A stretch of 64,000 nt of DNA, taken from assembly GCF_029892095.1 (NCBI RefSeq), contig NZ_JARZAE010000004.1:5332001-5396000 (forward strand), in the 5' to 3' direction. The position numbers and the translations under genes were made by a program. Under the pieces are notes generated by a model that did no database searches, had not been told where the DNA came from, and saw only the letters and a program-made list of their open reading frames with translations. Positions 14,904 through 24,598 of this stretch are shown here, one piece after another (position 1 is the stretch's first letter; the number at the start of each line of letters is the position of its first letter). The DNA is from Kitasatospora sp. MAP12-44 (GTDB lineage Bacteria; Actinomycetota; Actinomycetes; Streptomycetales; Streptomycetaceae).

Positions 14904-17891
14904 TTGGTATTCCAGATGCCCGACCGCGGAGGGCCGGGGTTCCGTCCCAGAGTCGGACCGCCTTCCCGCCGCGTGCGGGTTCTCGTGCTCACCGCTGGTG
15001 CCCTGGTCCTGCTGTTCCTGGCCTTCGTCATGTTCGCGGGCTTCTGGACGGACTGGCTCTGGTTCAAGTCGGTGAGCTACTCCTCGGTCTTCACCACCCA
15101 GCTCTGGACGAAGGCCGGGCTGTTCGCGGTGTTCGGCCTGCTGATGGCGCTGGTGGTGGGTCTGAACCTGTGGCTGGCCTACCGGTTGCGCCCGCCGCTC
15201 TCGGCGATGTCGGCCGAGCAGCAGAGCCTGGACCGCTACCGGATGGGCCTGGCGCCGTACCGCAAGTGGGCGCTGATCGGCGTCGCCCTGCTGATCGGCG
15301 TGATCGCCGGCGCCGCGGCCTCCGGGCAGTGGCGGCTGTGGCTGCTGTGGACCAACGAGACGCCGTTCGGGGTGAAGGACAGCCAGTTCCACCTGGACGT
15401 GTCGTTCTACGCCTTCGAACTGCCCTGGTACGAGTTCGTGCTCGGCTTCGCCTTCAGCGCGGTGATCGTCTCGCTGCTGGCGGCGCTGTTGGTGCACTAC
15501 CTCTACGGAGGGGTGCGGTTGCAGGGGCCGGGGCGCCGGGCCAGCGCCGGTGCGCAGGGCCACCTCGCGGTGCTGCTCGGCGTGTTCGTGCTGCTCAAGG
15601 CGGTCGCCTACTGGCTGGACCGGTACGCGCTCGCGGTCAAGACCGGCGCGTACAAGGGGGTCGAGGGCTGGACCGGCCTGCGGTACGTGGACGCCAACGC
15701 CTTCCTGCCGGCCAAGACCATCCTGTTCTGTGTCGCGCTGATCTGCGCGGTGCTCTTCTTCCTGACGCCGGTGCGCCGGACCTGGGCCCCGGCGCTGATC
15801 GGCTTCGGCCTGATGGCGCTCTCGGCGGTGCTGATCGGCGGGCTCTACCCGGCGATCGTGCAGCAGTTCCAGGTCAAGCCGAACGAGCAGGCCAAGGAGA
15901 CGCCGTACATCAAGCAGAACATCGATGCGACGCGGCAGGCCTACGGGATCGCGGACAGCCAGACCTCGCAGTACACGCCGGCGGCCTCCACCGACCCCAA
16001 GACGGTCGCCCCGGACGCCCAGACCATCGCGGACATCCGGCTGCTCGACCCCAACATCGTCTCGCCCACCTTCCAGCAGATCGAGCAGCAGCGCTCGTAC
16101 TACGGCTTCCCGTCGACGCTGGACGTGGACCGCTACGGCGCCCAGCCGAACGCCCAGGACACCGTGATCGGCCTGCGCGAGCTGGACCCGACCGGCGTGC
16201 AGCAGCACAACTGGATCAACGACCACTTCAAGTACACGCACGGCTACGGCGCCGTCTCGGCCAAGGGCAACCAGGTCAACGACAAGGGCCAGCCGGTGTT
16301 CACCGAGTCCGGCCTGCCCACCACGGGCGCGCTCGGCGACTACCAGCAGCGGATCTACTACGGCGAGAAGACCGACACCTACTCGATCGTCGGCGGCACC
16401 AACCAGGAGATCGACTACACCTCGGACTCCGGCGACAAGACCTACCAGTACCAGGGCGGCAGCGGCGTCTCGCTGAACAACCCGTTCACCCGGGCCGCGT
16501 ACGCGGTGAAGTTCTCCGAGCCGCAGATCCTCTACTCGGGCGCGATCACCCAGGGCGCCAAGGTGCTCTACGACCGCACGCCCAAGGAGCGCGTCGAGAA
16601 GGTCGCGCCCTGGCTGGCGATCGACGGCGACCCGTACCCGGTGGTGGAGAACGGCCACCTCACCTGGGTGCTGGACGGCTACACCACCTCCGACGGCTAC
16701 CCGTTCTCCTCCAAGACGACGCTGGGCGACGCCACCAAGGACTCGCTGACCGACGTGCGCGGCCAGGTGCTGACGCCCGCCAACGAGGTCAACTACATCC
16801 GCAACTCGGTCAAGGCCACCGTGGACGCGTACACCGGCCAGGTGACGCTCTACCAGTGGGACTCCAGCGACCCGGTGCTGAAGACCTGGATGAAGGCGTT
16901 CCCCGGCACGGTCCAGCCGGAGAGTGCCATCCCGGCCGCGCTGCTGCCGCACCTGCGCTACCCGCAGGACCTGTTCAAGGTGCAGCGCGACCTGCTCGGG
17001 ATGTACCACATGACCGACCCGAACTCCTTCTTCAACGGGACGGACATCTGGCAGGTCCCGGTCGACCCGACCAACGACAGCGGGCAGTCCCAGCCGCCGT
17101 ACTACCTGACGGTCCGGATGCCCGACCAGCCGGCCGGCGCGGGGAACTTCTCGCTGACCACCACCTTCGTCCCCAGCGGCCGCGACAACCTGGCGGCCTT
17201 TATGTCGGTGGACGCGGATCCAGGGCCGGACTACGGCAAGATCCGGATCCTGAAGGTGCCGAGCGACAGCAAGACGCTCGGGCCCAAACTCGTGCAGTCG
17301 CAGTTCAACTCCAATCCGGTGGTGGCCAACCAGCTGACCCTGCTGAAGAACGGCAGTGACTCGGACCTGGAGTACGGCAACCTGCTGACCCTGCCGGTCG
17401 GCGGCGGATTCCTCAACGTCGAGCCGGTGTACGTGAAGGGCCGGGGGGCCAACTACCCGGTGCTGCAGAAGGTGCTCGCGGTGTACGGCAACGACAACGT
17501 GGCCTTCGAGAACACCCTGTCGGACGCGCTGGCGAAGGTGCTCGGCGGCTCCGCCGGGGCCACCGGGACCGTGCCGACCTCGCCCTCGGGTGGCGGCGGT
17601 ACGACGCTGCCGGGCGGTGCCGGCGACCCGGCCCTGCAGCAGGACCTGGCGGCGGCACAGAAGGCCTTCACGGACGGGCAGAACGCGCTCAAGATCGGTG
17701 ACTGGACGGGCTATGGCACGGCGCAGCAGGCGCTGCAGGACGCGCTGACCGCTGCCGCGGCCGAGGAGCAGCGGCTGGGTGGCGCGCCGGCCTCGCTGCC
17801 GGCCACTCCCAAGGCCTCGGCCCCGCCGTCTGCTTCGGCGTCTGCTTCGGCGTCGGCTTCGGCTTCGGTGAGCCCTTCGCCGTCGCCGTAA
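14904..17891 (+). CDS. UPF0182-family large membrane protein
   Basis: A protein of about 995 residues. The first third has seven or so transmembrane helices (for example VLVLTAGALVLLFLAFVMF), and a large extracytoplasmic domain of about 550 residues follows, with the family's YPQDLFKVQRDLLGMYH-type segment. The C-terminal tail is low-complexity: a Gln/Ala helical stretch, then Ser-Ala repeats ending SVSPSPSP. I place the start at TTG 14904, with AGAGGTG 7 nt upstream; ATG 14916 is the alternative. Function is unknown; the gene is conserved next to the PDZ protease across actinobacteria. Confidence 0.88.
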   Translation: MVFQMPDRGGPGFRPRVGPPSRRVRVLVLTAGALVLLFLAFVMFAGFWTDWLWFKSVSYSSVFTTQLWTKAGLFAVFGLLMALVVGLNLWLAYRLRPPLSAMSAEQQSLDRYRMGLAPYRKWALIGVALLIGVIAGAAASGQWRLWLLWTNETPFGVKDSQFHLDVSFYAFELPWYEFVLGFAFSAVIVSLLAALLVHYLYGGVRLQGPGRRASAGAQGHLAVLLGVFVLLKAVAYWLDRYALAVKTGAYKGVEGWTGLRYVDANAFLPAKTILFCVALICAVLFFLTPVRRTWAPALIGFGLMALSAVLIGGLYPAIVQQFQVKPNEQAKETPYIKQNIDATRQAYGIADSQTSQYTPAASTDPKTVAPDAQTIADIRLLDPNIVSPTFQQIEQQRSYYGFPSTLDVDRYGAQPNAQDTVIGLRELDPTGVQQHNWINDHFKYTHGYGAVSAKGNQVNDKGQPVFTESGLPTTGALGDYQQRIYYGEKTDTYSIVGGTNQEIDYTSDSGDKTYQYQGGSGVSLNNPFTRAAYAVKFSEPQILYSGAITQGAKVLYDRTPKERVEKVAPWLAIDGDPYPVVENGHLTWVLDGYTTSDGYPFSSKTTLGDATKDSLTDVRGQVLTPANEVNYIRNSVKATVDAYTGQVTLYQWDSSDPVLKTWMKAFPGTVQPESAIPAALLPHLRYPQDLFKVQRDLLGMYHMTDPNSFFNGTDIWQVPVDPTNDSGQSQPPYYLTVRMPDQPAGAGNFSLTTTFVPSGRDNLAAFMSVDADPGPDYGKIRILKVPSDSKTLGPKLVQSQFNSNPVVANQLTLLKNGSDSDLEYGNLLTLPVGGGFLNVEPVYVKGRGANYPVLQKVLAVYGNDNVAFENTLSDALAKVLGGSAGATGTVPTSPSGGGGTTLPGGAGDPALQQDLAAAQKAFTDGQNALKIGDWTGYGTAQQALQDALTAAAAEEQRLGGAPASLPATPKASAPPSASASASASASASVSPSPSP

Positions 17892-17980
17892 CCGCTCGAC
17901 CCGGTGCACTGCGCCCGCCCACCCGGGTGGGCGCAGTGCACGGTTCACGCCCCCGACGTGCTATGTTTACAACACAACGA

Positions 17981-18054
17981 CGCGGGGTGGAGCAGCTCGG
18001 TAGCTCGCTGGGCTCATAACCCAGAGGTCGCAGGTTCAAATCCTGTCCCCGCTA
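17981..18054 (+). tRNA. Initiator tRNA-Met (CAT), copy 1
   Basis: A 74-nt cloverleaf, CCA not encoded. The anticodon loop CTCATAA is flanked by GGG and CCC, the three G:C pairs diagnostic of initiator tRNA. C1 faces U72, the unpaired end that blocks elongation use. T-loop TTCAAAT is standard. Confidence 0.97.
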
Positions 18055-18065
18055 CTCTCGTTGAA

Positions 18066-18100
18066 GGTCCGGAGGTTCTCCTCCGGGCCTTCTTCGTTTT
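18066..18100 (+). terminator. Terminator of tRNA-fMet copy 1
   Basis: GGTCCGGAGG (18066-18075), loop TTCT, CCTCCGGGCC (18080-18089), then TTCTTCGTTTT. Confidence 0.85.
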
Positions 18101-18231
18101 CCGGCGGAGCTCCGTCCTTCGGAGTGGGTGTCGGAGGTGGCCGATGGCCTTGGAAGTGCATCTCGAAGGGCGGCTTCGGCCTCATGATTCGTCGCTTCGG
18201 CTCCCGACGTGCTATGTTTACAACACAACGA

Positions 18232-18305
18232 CGCGGGGTGGAGCAGCTCGGTAGCTCGCTGGGCTCATAACCCAGAGGTCGCAGGTTCAAATCCTGTCCC
18301 CGCTA
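18232..18305 (+). tRNA. Initiator tRNA-Met (CAT), copy 2
   Basis: Identical in sequence to the first copy 251 bp upstream, with the same anticodon stem GGG/CCC and unpaired C1/U72. It has its own -10-like box and terminator, so it is probably independently expressed. Confidence 0.97.
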
Positions 18306-18316
18306 CTCTCGTTGAA

Positions 18317-18351
18317 GGCTCGGAGGTTCTCCTCCGGGCCTTCTTCGTTTT
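18317..18351 (+). terminator. Terminator of tRNA-fMet copy 2
   Basis: GGCTCGGAGG pairs with CCTCCGGGCC and a T-rich tail follows. Two base changes relative to copy 1 swap the position of a G:U wobble while keeping the stem. Confidence 0.82.
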
Positions 18352-18463
18352 TCCGGACTGCTTCTCCGCAGTTCTCACGGCAGGTGTGTTGACGCCGCCC
18401 GCCGGCTGGTCCACGTTGGGTCCGCCCTGCGCTCATCGCCCCGGGGCGGAGGGGAGCGGACCG

Positions 18464-20407
<1,944 letters not shown>

Positions 20408-20495
20408 CGTGCGGCGATGTCGCGGCCGGCGAGTGGCCGCAAAGGTCTGTACCACGTTGCCGGTGGGCCGGTTGTCCCCGGTCCGTCAGAGCGTC

Positions 20496-20524
20496 TTGAC
20501 CGCCCATTTGGTCTAGTCCACTCT
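20496..20524 (+). promoter_or_regulatory. Chitinase promoter with DasR site (dre)
   Basis: TTGACC (20496-20501), a 17-bp spacer and CACTCT (20519-20524) form the promoter. A dre site, TTTGGTCTAGTCCACT (20507-20522), fills the space between -35 and -10. It matches 13 of 16 bases of ACTGGTCTAGACCACT as I recall the consensus. DasR binding would block polymerase. Confidence 0.8.
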
Positions 20525-20648
20525 GTGGGCCAGGCCCCAGCAGCGCACCCCGAGATGCTGCCCGGGCCGCTCTCCCTGCTGCCTGTGTCACGCGTCCCGG
20601 GCGCGGCCCGGTGTGCCGCGCCGCCCTGCTGATCAGAGGAGCCGCACC

Positions 20649-22223
20649 GTGCATCGTGCCATCAGACCCACCGAGAGAAGACCTCGCCCCGGGCCCGCAC
20701 ATCCGGGCCCCAGGGCGGCGCTGGCCGGTGCGACGGCGCTCCTGCTGACGCTGGGCGGCGCGGTGCTGCTCACCACCGGCGGCAGTGCCAGTGCGAGCGT
20801 CGGCCTCGACGCGGGCAATCTGCTGCAGAACCCGGGATTCGAGACCGGCACCCTGGCCGGCTGGAGCTGTTCGGCGGGCTCCGGCGCGGTGGTCAGCAGC
20901 CCGGTGCACTCCGGCTCGTACGCGCTGAAGGCCACCCCGGCGGGCAGCGACGACGCGCAGTGCACGCAGCAGGTCGCCGTTCTTCCCAACTCGGCTTACA
21001 CGTTGAGCGGTTGGGTGCAGGGCAGCTATGTCTACCTGGGCGACAGCGGGACCGGTGGGACGGACACCTCCACCTGGAGCACCAACGCCGCCTGGAACCA
21101 GCTGACCACCGGCTTCACCACCGGCGCGTCGACCACCAGTGTGACGGTCTACCTGCACGGCTGGTACGGGACGGGCGCGTACGGCGCCGACGACCTGGTG
21201 CTCTCCGGCCCCGGCGGCACGCAGCCGCCGCCGACCACCCAGCCCCCGACCTCGCCGCCGCCGACCTCGCCGCCCCCTACGACGCCCCCGCCGACCTCGC
21301 CGCCGCCCACCACGCCCCCGCCCGGCGGCAACAAGCACCTGCTCACCGGCTACTGGCAGGACTTCGACAACGGCGCCACCGACCAGCGGCTCAGCGACGT
21401 CAACCCCGCCTACGACATCATCGCGGTGGCCTTCGCCGACGCCGACCCGTCGAAGCCCGGCGGCATCACCTTCTCGCTGGACAGCACCCTGTCGAGCAAG
21501 CTCGGCGGCTACACCGACGCCCAGTTCAAGGCGGACATCAAGGCCAAGCAGGCGGCCGGCAAGAAGGTCGTCCTGTCGATCGGCGGCCAGAACGGCACCA
21601 TCTCGGTCGGCGACGCCACCTCGGCCGCCAACTTCGCCTCCAGCGCGTACGCCCTGATGCAGAGCTACGGCTTCGACGGCGTGGACATCGACCTGGAGAA
21701 CGGCGTCAGCCCCACCTATATGGGCAACGCGCTGCACTCGCTGGCGTCGATGGCCGGCAGCGGCTTCGTGCTCACCATGGCGCCGCAGACGATCGACATG
21801 CAGTCCACCGGCGGGGACTACTTCCAGCTGGCGCTGAACACCAAGTCCATCCTGACCATCGTCAATATACAGTACTACAACTCGGGTTCGATGAACGGCT
21901 GCGACGGCAACGTCTACTCCGAGGGCAGCGTCGACTTCCTGACCGCGCTGGCCTGCATCCAGCTGCAGGGCGGTCTCGCGCCCAGCCAGGTCGGTCTGGG
22001 CATGCCCGCCTCGACCAGCGCGGCCGGCAGCGGCTATGTCTCGCCGAGCGTCGTGGACAACGCACTGGACTGCCTCGCGAGCGGTACCAACTGCGGGTCC
22101 TTCAAGCCCCCGACCAGCTGGCCGGGTATCGGCGGAGCCATGACCTGGTCCACCAACTGGGATGCCAGCAACGGCAATTCCATCGCCGGCACGGTCGGCA
22201 GCCACCTCCACGGCATGAGCTGA
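20649..22223 (+). CDS. Secreted GH18 chitinase with N-terminal carbohydrate-binding module
   Basis: A 524-residue exported enzyme. A long Arg-rich signal peptide with a hydrophobic core (ALAGATALLLTLGGAVLL) precedes a CBM4/9-like jelly-roll module at about residues 55-180. A Pro/Thr-rich linker (about 185-220) leads to a GH18 barrel with the catalytic DGVDIDLE at residues 343-350, E350 being the acid. It cleaves chitin outside the cell. The shape resembles single-domain ChiC-like GH18 enzymes with LLTGYWQDFDNG near the start. GTG 20649 follows AGAGGAG. It forms an operon with the second chitinase, 44 bp downstream, under a DasR site. Confidence 0.93.
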   Translation: MHRAIRPTERRPRPGPAHPGPRAALAGATALLLTLGGAVLLTTGGSASASVGLDAGNLLQNPGFETGTLAGWSCSAGSGAVVSSPVHSGSYALKATPAGSDDAQCTQQVAVLPNSAYTLSGWVQGSYVYLGDSGTGGTDTSTWSTNAAWNQLTTGFTTGASTTSVTVYLHGWYGTGAYGADDLVLSGPGGTQPPPTTQPPTSPPPTSPPPTTPPPTSPPPTTPPPGGNKHLLTGYWQDFDNGATDQRLSDVNPAYDIIAVAFADADPSKPGGITFSLDSTLSSKLGGYTDAQFKADIKAKQAAGKKVVLSIGGQNGTISVGDATSAANFASSAYALMQSYGFDGVDIDLENGVSPTYMGNALHSLASMAGSGFVLTMAPQTIDMQSTGGDYFQLALNTKSILTIVNIQYYNSGSMNGCDGNVYSEGSVDFLTALACIQLQGGLAPSQVGLGMPASTSAAGSGYVSPSVVDNALDCLASGTNCGSFKPPTSWPGIGGAMTWSTNWDASNGNSIAGTVGSHLHGMS

Positions 22224-22267
22224 CCCCGGCCGGCAACTCCTTCCCCCACAGCACAGGAGAGCACGCA

Positions 22268-24274
22268 ATGCGCAGAACCAGTCGATCGGCATGGGCGGTG
22301 ACCTCGGCAGCCGGGCTGCTGCTGGGCGCGGCCATGTCGGTCCTGGGCATGGCCCATGCCCAGGCCTCGCAGGACCTCCCGACGGCCACCCCACTGGCCG
22401 CCCCGACCAACACGACCGGCGCGCCCGCGACTTCGGGCGGCATGAAGGTGGCGTACTACGACCAGTGGTCGGTTTACCAGAACGCCTTCTACCTCCAGAA
22501 CGTCAACAACTCCGGCGAGGCGAGCAAGCTCAACTACCTGATCTACGACTTCGAGAACATCGACCCGGTCAACCTCACCTGCTTCGAGGCCGACTCGGCC
22601 GCCTCGCAGGACGAGAACAACCCCAACGCGGGTGACGGCGCGGGCGATTCCTTCGCCGACTACGGCAAGAGCTTCGGTTCGGACATCAGTGTGGACGGCA
22701 CCGCGGACGCCTGGAACATGCCGATCGTCGGCAACTTCCACCAGCTGCAGGAGTTGAAGGCGAAGAACCCGAACCTCAAGATCCTGCTGAGCCTGGGTGG
22801 TTGGACGTACTCCAAGTACTTCTCGGACGCGGCGGCGACCGACGCCTCGCGCAAGAAGCTGGTCAGCTCCTGCATCGACATGTTCATCAAGGGCAACCTG
22901 CCCTCGCAGAACGGCTACGGCGGCGCGGGCACCGGCAAGGGCATCTTCGACGGCTTCGACATCGACTGGGAGTACCCGGGCGGCGGCGGCCACACCGGCA
23001 ACCACTCCAGCGCCGCCGACAAGCAGGACTTCACCGCTCTGCTGGCCGAGTTCCGCGCCGAGTTGAACGCGCAGGGCACGGCTGACGGCAAGACCTACGC
23101 GCTCTCCGCCGCGCTGCCGGCCGGGCAGGACAAGATCGAGAACGTCCAGACCGACCAGATCGGGCAGTACCTGACGTTCGGCGATCCGATGACCTACGAC
23201 ATGCACGGCGGCTGGGAGCCCACCGGGCCGACCAACCACCAGGCGCCGCTCTACCAGAACCCGGCCGACCCCTCCACGCCGATCGCGCCGGGAACGTCCA
23301 CGTACTCGGCGGACGAGGCGATCAAGGCCTACACGGTCGGCGATCCGCAGTACGGGATACCGGGCGGCTTCCCCGCGGCCAAGCTGAACATGGGCGTGCC
23401 GTTCTACTACCGCGGCTGGACCGGAGTGCCGGCGGGCGCCAACCACGGCCTCTTCCAGACCGCGACCGGTCCGGCGGCCGGCGCCGCCGACTCGGGCAGC
23501 GTGGCGGGCATCCGGATGTACAAGGAGCTCTCGGGGGTCGTCGACAATCCGGCGGACACCTTCTGGGATCCGAGCTCGCAGGCGGCGTACTTCTACGACG
23601 GCACCAACTTCTGGTCCGGTGAGGACGCCCAGTCGCTCCAGGCCACGGCCGACTACCTGCACTGCAACGGCCTCGGCGGGACGATGATGTTCTCGCTGTA
23701 CGACCTGGACTCGGCCGCCACGCTGTTCAACGCGGCGGTCGCGGACACCAACGGCTCGGCCGCCAGCTGCCCGGCCCCGACGCCGACGCCGACTCCCACC
23801 CCGACGCCGACGCCGACTCCCACCCCGACGCCGACTCCCACCCCCACCCCGACCCCGACGCCCACCCCCACCGGCCCGTCCGGCGGCATCGTGGTCAACG
23901 GCGGCTTCGAGTCCGGCTCGCTCGCCCCGTGGACCTGCACCGGCAACCTCGGCTCGGTGGTGAGCAGTCCGGTGCACTCCGGCTCGCACGCCCTCGCGGG
24001 CGCCGCCAGTGCCAGTGATGACGCACAGTGCTCGCAGACCGTCACCGTCAAGCCCAGCACCACCTACACGCTCTCCGCCTGGGTGCAGGGCAACTACACC
24101 TACCTCGGGGTGACCGGCTCCGGCGCGGACACCTCCACCTGGACCAGCGGCTCCGGTTGGTCCCAGCTCTCCACCAAGTTCACCACCGGCGCCGCGGTCA
24201 CCTCGGTGACCATCTGGGTGCACGGCTGGTACGGCCAGGGCACCTACTACGCGGATGACTTCACCGTGAGTTGA
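22268..24274 (+). CDS. Secreted GH18 chitinase with C-terminal carbohydrate-binding module
   Basis: A 668-residue exported enzyme. The signal peptide is followed by a GH18 catalytic domain containing KILLSLGGWTYSKYF and the active site DGFDIDWE (residues 228-235, E235). The longer insertion between these and the YDMHGGWE segment suggests the processive, family-A-like chitinase type. A linker made almost only of Pro-Thr repeats (23776-23875) connects to a C-terminal CBM4/9-like module closely related to the N-terminal module of the preceding chitinase. AGGAGA lies 7 nt before the ATG. The pair could act synergistically on chitin. Confidence 0.94.
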   Translation: MRRTSRSAWAVTSAAGLLLGAAMSVLGMAHAQASQDLPTATPLAAPTNTTGAPATSGGMKVAYYDQWSVYQNAFYLQNVNNSGEASKLNYLIYDFENIDPVNLTCFEADSAASQDENNPNAGDGAGDSFADYGKSFGSDISVDGTADAWNMPIVGNFHQLQELKAKNPNLKILLSLGGWTYSKYFSDAAATDASRKKLVSSCIDMFIKGNLPSQNGYGGAGTGKGIFDGFDIDWEYPGGGGHTGNHSSAADKQDFTALLAEFRAELNAQGTADGKTYALSAALPAGQDKIENVQTDQIGQYLTFGDPMTYDMHGGWEPTGPTNHQAPLYQNPADPSTPIAPGTSTYSADEAIKAYTVGDPQYGIPGGFPAAKLNMGVPFYYRGWTGVPAGANHGLFQTATGPAAGAADSGSVAGIRMYKELSGVVDNPADTFWDPSSQAAYFYDGTNFWSGEDAQSLQATADYLHCNGLGGTMMFSLYDLDSAATLFNAAVADTNGSAASCPAPTPTPTPTPTPTPTPTPTPTPTPTPTPTPTPTGPSGGIVVNGGFESGSLAPWTCTGNLGSVVSSPVHSGSHALAGAASASDDAQCSQTVTVKPSTTYTLSAWVQGNYTYLGVTGSGADTSTWTSGSGWSQLSTKFTTGAAVTSVTIWVHGWYGQGTYYADDFTVS

Positions 24275-24301
24275 GCGCTCTGACGCAGAGTTCGTGAACG
24301 G

Positions 24302-24340
24302 CCGGAGGCAGTGTCACCGAAGCGGTGGCACTGCCTCCGG
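24302..24340 (+). terminator. Terminator of the chitinase operon
   Basis: A 17-bp stem (24302-24318 with 24324-24340, one G:U pair, loop GAAGC) starts 27 bp after the stop codon. Confidence 0.85.
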
Positions 24341-24519
24341 TACTATTGGCGGACGCTCGGTTCATCCCCATTGGCAGCGGGGGGTTTGTGAGGCGCAAGT
24401 GTCGGGAAATCGACAAAGCGCTGAGGCAAACTCGCCGGCCTCGGCCCAACCCGCCAAATGTTCGCGGGGCAGGTGTACGCGGGTATCGGGTGATGCGACG
24501 ATGGACCACATGGGGGACG

Positions 24520-24546
24520 GTGTACGGCGGTTGACAAGCCGTACAC
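24520..24546 (+). promoter_or_regulatory. Perfect inverted repeat upstream of the Sel1-repeat gene
   Basis: GTGTACGGC and GCCGTACAC are separated by 9 nt that contain TTGACA. The position, 53 bp before the start codon, fits an operator over a promoter, though no good -10 follows TTGACA. The rest of the 24275-24598 gap shows nothing else I can name. Confidence 0.45.
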
Positions 24547-24598
24547 CCCGACGCGCCCCCGGCGAACGGCGCGACACTCGGGGGGAGCGGGAGTCGGC

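Larger units (their letters stand above)
17952..18356 (+). repeat. Direct duplication of a whole tRNA-fMet transcription unit
   Basis: About 154 bp (17952-18105) recur at an offset of exactly 251 bp (18203-18356). Each unit holds an upstream TATGTT -10-like box, the tRNA and a terminator. Copies are nearly identical; the 97 bp between them are unrelated. Confidence 0.85.

Noticed and set aside
14847..17948. A 1033-codon minus-strand frame opposite UPF0182
   Set aside because: It is antisense to a conserved membrane protein, has an Arg/Val/Glu-rich composition typical of GC-rich shadows, and has no start context.
17981..18305. Attachment site of an integrated element between the duplicated tRNA genes
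   Set aside because: No integrase or excisionase gene is present, and the intervening 97 bp are too short for an element; a simple tandem duplication explains it.
20960..22267. Upstream extension of the second chitinase reading frame
   Set aside because: It runs through the first chitinase in another frame. The signal peptide begins at ATG 22268 with its own ribosome site.
23776..23875. Tandem nucleotide repeat that might be a CRISPR array or mobile repeat
   Set aside because: It encodes the Pro-Thr linker of the chitinase; the periodicity follows codons and there are no spacers.
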